Assembly (NCBI RefSeq): GCF_000282655.1
Contig: NZ_AKIV01000060.1
Span: forward strand, 1-64,000
From: Polaromonas sp. CF318
Lineage (GTDB): Bacteria; Pseudomonadota; Gammaproteobacteria; Burkholderiales; Burkholderiaceae_C
Length of the DNA stretch: 64,000 nucleotides
Direction: 5' to 3'
Below the pieces are notes generated by a model. It was not told the DNA's origin. It saw only the letters and a program-made list of their open reading frames with translations, and did no database searches. The translations under genes and the position numbers were made by a program. Positions 1 through 9,063 of this stretch are shown here, piece by piece. Numbering within the stretch: position 1 is the stretch's first letter; the number at the start of each line of letters is the position of its first letter.

Positions 1-66
1 CCCCCGAGGGGGCCGCTGCGCCTGCGGCCCGGCAAAGCCGGTTCCGCGGCCCCTGCTGGTTTGGGG
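1..66 (-). repeat. Dispersed intergenic repeat, copy 1 (cut by window edge)
   Basis: Read on the minus strand, this stretch is nearly the same as the first two thirds of the copies at 57690 and 40291: a GGGCCGCGGAACCGGC segment, then a TTTGCCGGGCCGCAGG segment, then a C-rich/G-rich run. The rest of the unit lies outside the window. It lies downstream of the LysR gene and has no coding capacity that I can support. Confidence 0.75.
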
Positions 67-103
67 AGCCCTCTGCTACGCATGGAGGTTGTCGGGTGGA
101 GCG

Positions 104-1045
104 CTAGACGCTGAGCAGGCCGCTGTGAGCTGCGGCGTGGCGCAGCCAGCCTGCGTCCTGGGCGAGGGCTAGAGCGGCTTCCAGGGTGCGGGATGGGTCG
201 CCGCCCTGGGCCATAAAGCCTATGGTGGTGCGCACCTCGGGGCTGACCAGGGGCAGGGCTTCGAGTTCGCGGTAGCCGCGCACCGCGCCGACCAGCGCGC
301 CCGGCATCACGGTGCAGACATTGCCCTCGGCCACTGACAGCGCCAGCGTGAGGATGGAGTTGGTCTGGATGACGGGCTCGCAGGCCTGGCCGGCTTCCTG
401 GAAAGCCTTGTCGACGATGGTGCGGTTGTGCATGTCGCGCGTGAGCAGGCACAGCGGGTGTTTGGCGGCCTCGGCCCAGGTGATCTTGGGGCCTATCCGC
501 ATCTGGTCCTTGCTGGCCTTGGCGGCGCGGCGCACGAAAAAATAGTGCTCGGTGTACTGCTTGATCTGGCGCAGGCTGGGCCCATTGGCGCGCAGCCGGT
601 CGGTGTAGCCCAGGCCCATGTCCAGCGCCAGGCTTTCCAGGCCGGCCTCCAGTTCGTTGGAGCTCATGGAGCGCACCGTGGGCGAGATGCCCGGGTAGCG
701 CGCCTGCAGCAAGGCGCAAAAGCGCGCGGCCACCGGCATGGCGGTGGGCACTGCCCCTATGGCCAGGCTCCCCTGCGGCTTGCCGATGCCGCTGTCGAGC
801 TCCTGCTGCAGCAGCTCTCGCTCATGCAGCATGCGCTGGGCGCTGAGCAGCACGCGCTCGCCTTCGGGCGTGAAGCCTTCGAAGTTGCGCCCGCGCCGCA
901 CGATGACGGTGCCGAATTCCCGCTCCAGCGCGCGCAACGCGTTGGACAGCGCTGGCTGCGTGATGTGGCAGGCCTGGGCCGCGCGGCCGAAATGTTTGTG
1001 CTCGTCGAGCGCGGCCAGGTAACGCAGGGATGCCAGCAGGTTCAT
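104..1045 (-). CDS. LysR-family transcriptional regulator
   Basis: This 313-residue protein has an N-terminal winged helix-turn-helix at about residues 3-60 (FGRAAQACHITQPALSNAL), followed by a long LysR-type substrate-binding domain, at the usual family length. The ATG at 1045 was chosen because the helix-turn-helix begins directly after it (MNLLASLRYL); longer readings add only arginine/serine-rich out-of-family sequence. It lies 22 nt downstream of the Mrp/ApbC gene on the same strand, so read-through from that gene is likely. LysR proteins usually control a nearby, often divergent, operon in response to a small molecule. The candidate target would lie to the left, outside the window. I recall similar regulators beside NAD-linked formate dehydrogenase genes in Burkholderiales, but nothing here proves that link. 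Confidence 0.93.
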   Translation of the reverse strand: MNLLASLRYLAALDEHKHFGRAAQACHITQPALSNALRALEREFGTVIVRRGRNFEGFTPEGERVLLSAQRMLHERELLQQELDSGIGKPQGSLAIGAVPTAMPVAARFCALLQARYPGISPTVRSMSSNELEAGLESLALDMGLGYTDRLRANGPSLRQIKQYTEHYFFVRRAAKASKDQMRIGPKITWAEAAKHPLCLLTRDMHNRTIVDKAFQEAGQACEPVIQTNSILTLALSVAEGNVCTVMPGALVGAVRGYRELEALPLVSPEVRTTIGFMAQGGDPSRTLEAALALAQDAGWLRHAAAHSGLLSV

Positions 1046-1067
1046 GGGGCGCCGCGCTCGGGCTTTT

Positions 1068-2159
1068 TCAGGTGTTCTTGCTGATCGTGATGGTCGGGAA
1101 TTTGGCGGAAAAGTCCTTGGACTTGGCCGCCACGGTGACGGCCATCTTGCGCGCCACGGCCTTGTAGATGCCGGCGACCTCGCCGTCCGGGTCGGCCACC
1201 ACGGTGGGCCGGCCGTTGTCGGCCTGCAGACGGATCTGCATGTCCAGCGGCAGCGCGCCCAGGTAGTCCATCTTGTAGTCGGCCGCCATTTTTTTGCCGC
1301 CGCCCTCGCCGAAAATATGCTCGGCATGGCCGCAGTTGCTGCAAATGTGCACCGCCATGTTTTCGACGATGCCCAGGATGGGCACACCGACTTTTTCGAA
1401 CATCTTGATGCCCTTCTTGGCATCCAGCAGCGCGATGTCCTGCGGCGTGGTGACGATGACGGCACCCGTCATGGGCACGCGCTGCGACAGCGTGAGCTGG
1501 ATGTCGCCGGTGCCGGGCGGCATGTCGACGATCAGGTAGTCCAGGTCTTTCCAGTTGGTCTGGCGCAGCAGCTGCTCCAGCGCCTGGGTGGCCATGGGGC
1601 CGCGCCAGATCATGGCCTCGTCCTGGGCCACCAGGAAGCCTATGGACATCACCTGGATGCCGTAGTTCTCCAGGGGCTCCATGTTCTTGCCGTCCACGCT
1701 CTCGGGCCGGCCCTCTATGCCCATCATCATGGGCTGGCTGGGGCCATAGATGTCGGCGTCGAGCAGGCCCACGCTGGCGCCCTCGGCCGCCAGGGCCAGG
1801 GCCAGGTTGACGGCCGTGGTGCTCTTGCCGACGCCGCCCTTGCCGGAGGCGACGGCGATGATGTTCTTGACGTTGGGCAGCAGCTGCACGCCGCGCTGCA
1901 CGCTGTGGCTGGCGATCTTGACCGCGACGTTGACCGAGACGTTGCCGGCGCCGGGCACGGCCTTGACGGCGGCAATCAGGCTTTTGCGCAGGCCGGCGAC
2001 CTGGCTTTTGGCCGGGTAGCCGAGCTCGATGTCAAAGGACACGTCGCTGCCGCTGATCTGCAGGTTTTTCAAGGCCTTGGTGCTGACAAAGTCTTTGCCG
2101 GTGTTGGGATCCAGCACGGCTTGCACGGCGTTCAGGACGGCCTGTTGGTCCAGGGACAT
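1068..2159 (-). CDS. apbC: Mrp/ApbC-family iron-sulfur cluster carrier ATPase
   Basis: This 363-residue protein is a P-loop NTPase of the Mrp/ApbC/NBP35 group, which binds a labile Fe-S cluster and passes it to apoproteins in the cytoplasm. Residues 1-90 form the DUF59/MIP18-like domain. A deviant Walker A follows (GKGGVGKST, residues 106-114), then the switch motif DADIYGPS and, near residue 280, a CxxC pair (CSNC) that would bridge the cluster between two subunits. The ATG at 2159 gives the family start MSLDQQAV; an upstream in-frame start adds 30 proline-rich residues without family resemblance. The gene is divergent from metG across 178 nt, an arrangement common in proteobacteria, and precedes the LysR gene. 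Confidence 0.96.
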   Translation of the reverse strand: MSLDQQAVLNAVQAVLDPNTGKDFVSTKALKNLQISGSDVSFDIELGYPAKSQVAGLRKSLIAAVKAVPGAGNVSVNVAVKIASHSVQRGVQLLPNVKNIIAVASGKGGVGKSTTAVNLALALAAEGASVGLLDADIYGPSQPMMMGIEGRPESVDGKNMEPLENYGIQVMSIGFLVAQDEAMIWRGPMATQALEQLLRQTNWKDLDYLIVDMPPGTGDIQLTLSQRVPMTGAVIVTTPQDIALLDAKKGIKMFEKVGVPILGIVENMAVHICSNCGHAEHIFGEGGGKKMAADYKMDYLGALPLDMQIRLQADNGRPTVVADPDGEVAGIYKAVARKMAVTVAAKSKDFSAKFPTITISKNT

Positions 2160-2294
2160 GGGGAAATACTCCGGTGAATCTGTCAAGTGGGGGCGGCGCT
2201 CTGGCGGCGCGGGGGTTGGGCTGAAGTCTAACGCCGTGGCGGCGCCCACTGGGGTCTTGGGGGCTTGGCGGAGCGGCCCGGGCTCACTGAGACT

Positions 2295-2300
2295 TAAAAT
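2295..2300 (+). promoter_or_regulatory. Candidate -10 element for metG
   Basis: The hexamer TAAAAT matches the sigma-70 -10 consensus at five of six bases and lies 37 nt before the metG start. I see no convincing -35 at 16-18 nt spacing, so the call rests on the -10 and on the divergent intergenic position. Confidence 0.3.
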
Positions 2301-2337
2301 CGCGGGTTAGCCCTCACCCAGCCCATAAAAGATCCCT

Positions 2338-4416
2338 ATGTCCCAGCGCCGCCTGTTTGTCACCACCGCCCTGCCCTATGCCAACGGCAATTTCCATATC
2401 GGCCACATCATGGAATACATCCAGGCCGACATCTGGGTGCGTTTCCAGCGCATGCAGGGCCATGCGGTGAACTTCGTGGGCGCCGACGACGCCCACGGCG
2501 CGCCCATCATGATCGCCGCCGAAAAAGCCGGCAAGACACCGCAGCAGTTCGTGGCCGACATCGCCGCGGGCCGCAAGCCCTACCTGGATGGTTTTCACAT
2601 CAGCTTCGACAACTGGCATTCCACCGACGGACCGGAAAACCACGAACTCGCGCGGCAAATTTACCTGGATCTCAAAAAGGCCGGCCTGATCGCGACCAAG
2701 ACCATTGAACAGTTCTTCGACGCCGAGAAGAGCATGTTCCTGCCCGACCGCTTCATCAAGGGCGAATGCCCGAATTGCCACTCGAAAGACCAGTACGGCG
2801 ACAACTGCGAGGTCTGCGGCGCGGTCTATGCGCCCACCGACCTGATCAACCCCTACTCGGCCCTGTCGGGCGCCAAGCCGGTGCTCAAGAGCTCGGAGCA
2901 CTTTTTCTTCACGCTATCCGACCCGCGCTGCGTGGAATTCCTCGAAAAATGGACGCAGGACGGCAAGCTGCAGCCCGAGGTGGCCAACAAGGTCAAGGAA
3001 TGGTTCTCGGTGCGCGAGAACGCCGACGGCACGAAGAGCGAGGGCCTGGGCGACTGGGACATCAGCCGGGACGCGCCCTACTTCGGCATTGAAATCCCCG
3101 ATGCGCCAGGCAAATATTTCTACGTCTGGCTGGACGCGCCGGTCGGCTACCTGGCTTCGCTGAAAAACCTGCTTGAAAAGCGCGGCGAGAACTACGACGC
3201 CTACATGGCCACGCCCGGCCTGGAGCAGTACCACTTCATCGGCAAGGACATCGTCACCTTCCACACCCTGTTCTGGCCGGCCATGCTGCACTTCAGCGGA
3301 CGCAAGACGCCCGACAACGTGTTTGTGCACGGCTTCCTCACGGTGAACAATGGCGAGAAGATGAGCAAGAGCCGCGGCACCGGCCTGGACCCGCTCAAGT
3401 ACCTGAGCCTGGGCATGAACCCCGAATGGCTGCGCTACTACCTGGCCGCCAAGCTCAATGCGCGCAACGAGGACATCGACTTCAACGCCGACGACTTCAT
3501 GGCGCGCGTCAACAGCGACCTGGTGGGCAAGTACATCAACATCGCCAGCCGCGCCGCGGGCTTTATCAGCAAGCGTTTTGCCGGCCAGCTCGGCGAAGTC
3601 TCGGCCGACGGCGCTGCGCTGCTGGATACCCTGCGCGCGGCGAAAGACGCCATCGCACCGCTCTATGAAAGCCGCGAATTCGCCAAGGCCCTGCGCGAAA
3701 CCATGCTGCTGACGGACCGCGTCAACGCCTATGTTGACCAGAACAAGCCCTGGGAACTGGCCAAGCAGGCCGGCATGGACGCGCGCCTGCAGGACGTCTG
3801 CACGGTGTGCATTGAAGCCTTCCGCCTGCTGACGATTTACCTCAAGCCCGTGCTGCCCGCGCTGGCCACACAGGTCGAAGCCTTCCTGAAGGTCGGCCCG
3901 CTGGGTTTTGCCGACGCCGGCGCCATGCTGGGCAAGGGCCACGTGATTGGCGACTACAAACACCTGATGCAGCGCGTCGACCCCAAGCAGCTCGAAGCGC
4001 TGTTCGAACCCCCGGCCCAAGCCGAACCCGTACCCGCCACGCCCGCGGATTTGCCCGGCGGCGAAGCGCTGGCACCCGTCATCACCATTGATGACTTCGC
4101 CAAGGTCGACCTGCGCATTGCAAAAATCGTGAATTGCGAGGCGGTGGAAGGCTCAACCAAGCTGCTGCGCCTGACTTTGGATGCCGGCGAAGGCCGCATG
4201 CGCAATGTGTTCAGCGGTATTGCCTCGGCCTACAAACCCGAGGACCTGGTCGGCAAGCTGACGGTGCTGGTGGCCAACCTGGCCCCGCGAAAAATGAAGT
4301 TCGGCATCAGTGAAGGCATGGTGCTGGCCGCCAGCCATGCCGATGAAAAGACCCATCCCGGCATCTACGTGCTGGAACCCCTGCCGGGCGCCACGCCGGG
4401 CATGCGCATCCACTGA
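2338..4416 (+). CDS. metG: Methionyl-tRNA synthetase
   Basis: This 692-residue enzyme attaches methionine to tRNA-Met in the cytoplasm. It has an exact HIGH signature at residues 20-23, a zinc knuckle with paired cysteines (CPNC and CEVC) near residues 143-160, and KMSKS at residues 341-345. The last ~110 residues form a tRNA-binding OB-fold domain of the EMAPII/Trbp111 type ([17 protein letters not shown]), which promotes dimerisation. The length is typical of the long dimeric MetRS. The ATG at 2338 puts [17 protein letters not shown] at the N-terminus as in homologs; the Shine-Dalgarno is weak. It stands alone on the plus strand between the divergent Mrp gene and the convergent GGDEF gene. 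Confidence 0.98.
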   Translation: MSQRRLFVTTALPYANGNFHIGHIMEYIQADIWVRFQRMQGHAVNFVGADDAHGAPIMIAAEKAGKTPQQFVADIAAGRKPYLDGFHISFDNWHSTDGPENHELARQIYLDLKKAGLIATKTIEQFFDAEKSMFLPDRFIKGECPNCHSKDQYGDNCEVCGAVYAPTDLINPYSALSGAKPVLKSSEHFFFTLSDPRCVEFLEKWTQDGKLQPEVANKVKEWFSVRENADGTKSEGLGDWDISRDAPYFGIEIPDAPGKYFYVWLDAPVGYLASLKNLLEKRGENYDAYMATPGLEQYHFIGKDIVTFHTLFWPAMLHFSGRKTPDNVFVHGFLTVNNGEKMSKSRGTGLDPLKYLSLGMNPEWLRYYLAAKLNARNEDIDFNADDFMARVNSDLVGKYINIASRAAGFISKRFAGQLGEVSADGAALLDTLRAAKDAIAPLYESREFAKALRETMLLTDRVNAYVDQNKPWELAKQAGMDARLQDVCTVCIEAFRLLTIYLKPVLPALATQVEAFLKVGPLGFADAGAMLGKGHVIGDYKHLMQRVDPKQLEALFEPPAQAEPVPATPADLPGGEALAPVITIDDFAKVDLRIAKIVNCEAVEGSTKLLRLTLDAGEGRMRNVFSGIASAYKPEDLVGKLTVLVANLAPRKMKFGISEGMVLAASHADEKTHPGIYVLEPLPGATPGMRIH

Positions 4417-4443
4417 GCCACGCCCGGCATCGGGCCTCTGACC

Positions 4444-6246
4444 TCAGCCGGCTGCCGCGTTGATAAAACGCAAGCCGGTGCCGGAGCGGCCCGACAGCTC
4501 CCTGAGCACATTGCCCATGGCGTGCAGCAGCTGCTCGGCATCGGGCGCATTGAAAGGCGCCTCGGCCACGGCAATCCTGAACTGCATCATGGTGCCGGGC
4601 GGCAGGCTGGGGCTGTCCGCCAGGCCTCGGGCGATCAGGCGCTGCGCGATCTGCGTGAGCTCGTCGCGCGTGAGGTGGCCCTGCAGGATCAGCAAAAAAT
4701 CGCCGTCGCGGTGGCGCGCCACGGTGTCGCCGTCACTCGCCACGCCGGCCACGCAGGCCCCGGCCTGCACCACCGCGCTTTGCGCCGCTTCCATGCCGTA
4801 GTTCTGGCGGATGTCGATGGCGTTGCCCAGCCGCACGCGCATCACCGCGCCCGCGCCGGGGTCGCGCCGCTGGCGCACCAGCAGGGCGTCCAGCCGCTGC
4901 AGCAGCACACGGTGATTGCCCAGCCCGGTCAAGGGGTCCACACGCGTGAGGGCACCGACACGGGCCTGGTTGTCGCGCTTTTCGCGGCTGCGCAGGTACA
5001 GGGCCACCACCAGCAGCAGGATCTCGAATGCCGCGCCTATCTGCGCGCCGTACTGCGTGGCGGTGCCCAGCGGCAGCATGCCCTGCGTGCGCAGGATGGG
5101 GAACACCGACCCCACCGTCAGGCAGACCATGGCGGCCAGCACCCACAGGCCGACCATGGGCCGGCGCCAGACATACCAGCCGGCCACGCTGAGGTAGACG
5201 GCCATGCTGCCCAGGTAATAAGGGGTGGCCAGGTTGAAGGAGGACTTGTTGCCCATCACCAGGAAAGCCGTCAGGATGCCCGCGCCGAGCACAGTCATCA
5301 GCAGCAGGCCGCGCGACAGCCAGGGCGCGTCACGGTCGACCACCATCTGGCGCAAAAAGAGGTGCAGCAGCGCGGCGGTGGCCAGCGTCATGGCGACCGG
5401 CGCGCAGTCATTCCACCAGGCGTTGCCCGGCCAGAGAAACTCCCCGGCCAGCCCGGTCAGCGCCAGCTGGCCCGTGGCCACCACCAGCACATAGCCGGCG
5501 AAAAAAAGATGAATGCTGTCGCGCCAGGACGCCGCGTGCAGCGTGCTCATCATCGCGATCAGCAGGACCAGCCCGATGTACACCCCCAGCAGCAGGTGCG
5601 ACTCCTTGGACTGTTCATGGAAGCTGTCCGGGTCGGACAGCTCCCAGGGCACGCTGAGGGGGTAGTTGTGCGCCACCCGCAGGTAGCTGGGCCGGGTTTC
5701 GCCCGGCTGCAGCAGGAGCTCGAAGGCCGGGGTCAGGTGGCGCACCGGCCACCGCGCGACAGGCACCGCGTCACCGGACCGCTCCAGTTGCCACAAGCCG
5801 CCGGATGCCGGACGGTACAGGTCCACGCTGTCCATGTTGGGGTGGGGAACGGTGAGCATCAGCGGCGTGGGCACAGCGACCGCCGGCAAGGCCAGGCGGT
5901 ACCACAGCGCCGCCCCGCCCCCGGTGGGCATGATGTCGCTGGGCTGGACGGCACGCCCTTCGCCGGCATCAAACTTGCTGCGTACCTGCTCGAAAGTGAG
6001 GGTACCCGCGCTGTCGACCAGCACCTGGCCCTCGCCCAGGACGCCGCGCCCGGCCTTGAAAGGGCCCGGCACCACGGCCGCAGGGCTTGCGGCGGGATGC
6101 TCGACGGGGGAAGGTTCCCCCGCCGGGGAAGCAGGGGATTCTTGCGCCATAGCCATGGCCTGCGCCAGCAACAGCGCCGCCAAAGCGGCCACCCGCCGCG
6201 GCAGGCGCCATCCGGGCATCCACGAAAAACCGAAAAAACCGGGCAA
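4444..6246 (-). CDS. 7TM-DISM-type membrane protein with degenerate GGDEF domain
   Basis: This 600-residue protein begins with a signal peptide-like segment, followed by an extracytoplasmic beta-rich domain (about residues 60-215) that resembles the 7TMR-DISM sensor module. Seven or so hydrophobic helices follow (about 215-420), then a C-terminal GGDEF domain opening with VDPLTGLGNHRVL. GGDEF domains make cyclic di-GMP. Here the signature loop reads RDGDF instead of GGDEF (bases 4696-4710), and no RxxD inhibitory site is evident, so catalysis is doubtful although the nucleotide-binding opening is preserved. It may therefore act as a receptor or scaffold. The gene is convergent with metG and divergent from the SulP gene. 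The domain assignment is secure; the activity is not. Confidence 0.85.
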   Translation of the reverse strand: MPGFFGFSWMPGWRLPRRVAALAALLLAQAMAMAQESPASPAGEPSPVEHPAASPAAVVPGPFKAGRGVLGEGQVLVDSAGTLTFEQVRSKFDAGEGRAVQPSDIMPTGGGAALWYRLALPAVAVPTPLMLTVPHPNMDSVDLYRPASGGLWQLERSGDAVPVARWPVRHLTPAFELLLQPGETRPSYLRVAHNYPLSVPWELSDPDSFHEQSKESHLLLGVYIGLVLLIAMMSTLHAASWRDSIHLFFAGYVLVVATGQLALTGLAGEFLWPGNAWWNDCAPVAMTLATAALLHLFLRQMVVDRDAPWLSRGLLLMTVLGAGILTAFLVMGNKSSFNLATPYYLGSMAVYLSVAGWYVWRRPMVGLWVLAAMVCLTVGSVFPILRTQGMLPLGTATQYGAQIGAAFEILLLVVALYLRSREKRDNQARVGALTRVDPLTGLGNHRVLLQRLDALLVRQRRDPGAGAVMRVRLGNAIDIRQNYGMEAAQSAVVQAGACVAGVASDGDTVARHRDGDFLLILQGHLTRDELTQIAQRLIARGLADSPSLPPGTMMQFRIAVAEAPFNAPDAEQLLHAMGNVLRELSGRSGTGLRFINAAAG

Positions 6247-6344
6247 TCACTTCTCCAGGAAAAGCACGCTGGGACAGTCCGGAACCAGGCGCCGTGAAGC
6301 CCCAAAGCTTATCCAGTCCGCGAAAGGCTGTAAAAGTAAGTATT

Positions 6345-6373
6345 TTGACCTAATGACCCATTCACTGTAACCA
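6345..6373 (+). promoter_or_regulatory. Candidate promoter of the SulP gene
   Basis: TTGACC at 6345-6350 is a good -35 hexamer, and TAACCA at 6368-6373 is a mediocre -10 at 17 nt spacing. They lie in the 207-nt region between the divergent GGDEF and SulP genes. The match is weak in the -10. Confidence 0.25.
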
Positions 6374-6453
6374 AGCTCTTCATTGCCGGCAATGGAAAAA
6401 TGTCACGTCCAGGACTTCTCGCCGGCACATGCCTGGCACCACAATCAAAGCCC

Positions 6454-8127
6454 ATGCACCTGCCCGCTTACCTTGCGCCGTTTCGCCCTCGCCTGTTTTC
6501 AGCACTCGCCGGCTACACGCGGGAACGGTTTTTGAAAGATGCCGGAGCAGGCGTCACCGTCGGTATCGTGGCCTTGCCGCTGGCCATGGCTTTTGCCATC
6601 GCCTCCGGCCTCAAGCCCGAGGCCGGCATCTGGACCGCCATCATCGCCGGCGCGCTGATCTCGGCGCTGGGCGGCTCGGCGGTGCAGATCGGCGGCCCCG
6701 CCGGCGCCTTCATCGTGATTGTCTACGGCATCCTGGAGCGCTACGGCCTGGCCAACCTGCTGATCGCCACCGCCTGCGCCGGCGTGCTGCTGTTCCTGTT
6801 GGGCCTGCTCAAGCTGGGCACGCTGGTGCGCTATGTGCCGGTCAGCATCGTGGTGGGCTTTACCAACGGCATCGCGGTGCTGATCGCGCTGTCGCAGGCC
6901 AGGGATTTGCTGGGCCTGGTCGTGCCCAAGATGCCGGCCGATTTTTTCTCGCAGATCAAGGTCCTGGGCAACCACCTGGACAGCTTCAACCCCTATGCGC
7001 TGGGCCTGGGCCTCATCTGTCTGCTGGGCCTGTTCATCTGGCCCCGGCTGTTCGACACACAGGCGCGCGCCGCGGGCGGTTTTTTCACCATGCGCCTGAT
7101 CCGGCTGATGCAGGCGGTCGAGGGCGTGCAGCTCAAGCGCGCAACGCGCATGGCCTCGCGCATGCCCGGCCCCATCGTGGCGCTGGTCACGCTGACGGCT
7201 TTTGCCTATTTCCTGGCCCTGCCGGTGGAAACCATAGGCACGCGCTTCAACGGCATACCGCGCGCCCTGCCCTCGTTCGCTCTGCCTGATTTTTCCTGGG
7301 AGACGGTGCGCCTGCTGGTGGCGCCCACCATCACCATCGCGATGCTGGGCGCGGTGGAGTCGCTGCTGTGCGCGCGCGTGGCCGACCAGGTCTCGGGCCT
7401 GCCGCGCCACGACCCCAACCAGGAACTGATGGCCCAGGGCGTGGCCAACTTCGTCGTGCCCTTTTTCGGCGGCATGCCGGCCACCGGCACCATCGCCCGC
7501 ACCGTGACCAATGTGCGGTCCGGCGCCAGCTCGCCGGTCTCCGGCCTGGTGCATGCGCTCACGCTGGCCCTCATCGTGCTGGCGGCCGCGCCGCTGGCGG
7601 TGCACGTGCCGCTGGCCGTGCTCTCGGGCATATTGCTCTACGTGGCCTGGAACATGGGCGAATGGCGCGAGTTCGCCCGCCTGCCCCAGGCCAGCAGCCA
7701 CTACCGCCTCATCATGCTGGGCACGTTTTTCCTGACGGTGGTGTTCGACCTCACGGTGGCGCTGCAGGTCGGACTGATCCTGGCCTGTGTGCTCTTCGTA
7801 CGGCGCATGAGCAGCCTGTTCCAGGTGGTCGAGGTCTCGCGCGACGCGGACTCGGCAAGCTTTCAGCTTTACGGTTCGCTGTTCTTCGGCGCGGTGGCCA
7901 AGCTGGACCCCATCCTCACCGTGGTGGAGAGCGCACCCAAGGGCCTGGTGGTGCGGCTGGACGTCCAGTCGCTGCAATCGCTGGACACCTCCGGGCTGGA
8001 CGTGCTGGAGCAACTGCACAAGGCCATCGTCCTGCGCGGCGGCCGGCTGGTCATCGCAGGGCTCAATGCGCAGCCGCTGGCCGTGATGGAGCGCTCGGGC
8101 TTTCTGGCAAAGATCGAGATGGTCTAG
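6454..8127 (+). CDS. SulP-family anion transporter with STAS domain
   Basis: This 557-residue inner-membrane protein belongs to the SulP/SLC26 family, which moves sulfate, bicarbonate or dicarboxylates. The first ~430 residues carry a dozen hydrophobic helices with the family motif region GIVALPLAMAFAIASG and the VQIGGPAGAF segment. The C-terminal ~110 residues are a cytoplasmic STAS domain with the signature LDTSGLDVLEQLHK. I chose the ATG at 6454 (MHLPAYLAPF) because the preceding in-frame residues from the alternative start at 6400 have no family resemblance, but the 6400 start has the better purine-rich leader (GGAA). No adjacent carbonic anhydrase or sulfur gene is present, so the substrate is unknown. 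Confidence 0.92.
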   Translation: MHLPAYLAPFRPRLFSALAGYTRERFLKDAGAGVTVGIVALPLAMAFAIASGLKPEAGIWTAIIAGALISALGGSAVQIGGPAGAFIVIVYGILERYGLANLLIATACAGVLLFLLGLLKLGTLVRYVPVSIVVGFTNGIAVLIALSQARDLLGLVVPKMPADFFSQIKVLGNHLDSFNPYALGLGLICLLGLFIWPRLFDTQARAAGGFFTMRLIRLMQAVEGVQLKRATRMASRMPGPIVALVTLTAFAYFLALPVETIGTRFNGIPRALPSFALPDFSWETVRLLVAPTITIAMLGAVESLLCARVADQVSGLPRHDPNQELMAQGVANFVVPFFGGMPATGTIARTVTNVRSGASSPVSGLVHALTLALIVLAAAPLAVHVPLAVLSGILLYVAWNMGEWREFARLPQASSHYRLIMLGTFFLTVVFDLTVALQVGLILACVLFVRRMSSLFQVVEVSRDADSASFQLYGSLFFGAVAKLDPILTVVESAPKGLVVRLDVQSLQSLDTSGLDVLEQLHKAIVLRGGRLVIAGLNAQPLAVMERSGFLAKIEMV

Positions 8128-8133
8128 CGCCTG

Positions 8134-8745
8134 TTAACGCGTGCCACCGCTGGGGCTGATACTTTCCTCATCGACGGATGCCGTGCCCTTGACCTTGAGG
8201 TCGGCATCAAACACCACCGTGAAAATGCGCGCGGTACTGGGCGGGTTCAGGTAGCGCCAGTCGTAGTGGGTTTCCTGCTTGAGCGCATAAGGCGTGACCT
8301 TCATGGGCTTGCCGAGCATTTTTCGCACCTGCTCCATGCGCATGCCGGGCAGCACTTTTTCGAAGTTCTGTGGCGTCAGCACCTGCCTGAGGGCGCTCAT
8401 CTTGCCGTCCGCGCCTATGGTGATCATGTAGTTGGCCTGGCCCTGCGGCTGGCGGTTGTATTCAAAGGTGCGGGCACCCGGCGCCGCGGCCGCGCCGGGC
8501 AGGGGCGTGTCGGCCATGTCGGCGGCATCCCAGATTTTTTCGGGCTCGCCGAAGCGGGCGCGCACATCGGCTTCGGTGGCCACGCCTTCTTCCAGCTCGG
8601 CGATGCGCTGCGGGTCGCAACCCGCCAGGCCCAGGACAAATGAGAGCAGACCCATACAGGCAAACATCCTTCTTGATGAAAAAGCGGGCGACAACCCCTT
8701 TTGGGCCGGCAAAGAGGGCGAAAAAGGTGAAAACAAGGAAGGCAT
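8134..8745 (-). CDS. Predicted lipoprotein with two SmpA/OmlA-like repeats
   Basis: The 203-residue product has a lipoprotein signal: RR just before a hydrophobic stretch, ending in the lipobox LAGC. After the lipidated cysteine come two segments of SmpA/OmlA (BamE-like) character: the first around EADVRARFGEPEKIW, the second around MEQVRKMLGKPMKV and the following Y-D-W-R-Y strand. This fold occurs in small outer-membrane lipoproteins that stabilise the envelope. The ATG at 8745 keeps the two arginines in the signal n-region; the ATG codons at 8667 or 8655 would remove that charge. It is convergent with the SulP gene (6 nt apart). It is unlikely to be BamE itself, which is shorter with one such domain; the exact role is unknown. 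Confidence 0.75.
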   Translation of the reverse strand: MPSLFSPFSPSLPAQKGLSPAFSSRRMFACMGLLSFVLGLAGCDPQRIAELEEGVATEADVRARFGEPEKIWDAADMADTPLPGAAAAPGARTFEYNRQPQGQANYMITIGADGKMSALRQVLTPQNFEKVLPGMRMEQVRKMLGKPMKVTPYALKQETHYDWRYLNPPSTARIFTVVFDADLKVKGTASVDEESISPSGGTR

Positions 8746-8797
8746 GGCAGACCCCGGTAAAATCAGCCCACTATACGTTTCAGGCAGTTTAGACCCC

Positions 8798-9025
8798 ATG
8801 GCCCTCCTCAACATCTTCCGCCGCTCCGACTACACCTCCGACACGACGCAGTTCATAGACCAGCTCAAGGCCAAAAAGCCCACGCTGGAAGCGGAGCAGC
8901 GCGCCGGACGCGCCCTGTTGTGGGACAAAAACCTGAACCGCAGCGAGCAGGCCGAGTACAGCGAAGCCCGCGTGCCGCAGCAGCCCTACGTCTACGGCAC
9001 CAGCAGCCACCCCAACGGCAAATAA
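8798..9025 (+). CDS. DUF3460 family small protein
   Basis: This 75-residue soluble protein (MALLNIFRRSDYTSDTTQFI at the start) matches the DUF3460 family, which I know almost only from Betaproteobacteria and commonly directly upstream of scpA, as here. Its function is not known. It is charged and hydrophilic, has no membrane segment, and ends in a conserved-looking YVYG segment. The ATG at 8798 gives the family N-terminus; the longer in-frame reading upstream crosses the promoter region of the minus-strand lipoprotein. The 38-nt gap to scpA suggests co-transcription. Confidence 0.88.
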   Translation: MALLNIFRRSDYTSDTTQFIDQLKAKKPTLEAEQRAGRALLWDKNLNRSEQAEYSEARVPQQPYVYGTSSHPNGK

Positions 9026-9063
9026 AAGGGCCACGGCCCTTTACGCTCGCATCCGCTGTTTTC

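Noticed and set aside
4522-6297. Plus-strand frame opposite the GGDEF gene
   Set aside because: It is antisense to a protein with clear domains. The translation is His/Gln/Arg-rich, without membrane or domain pattern.
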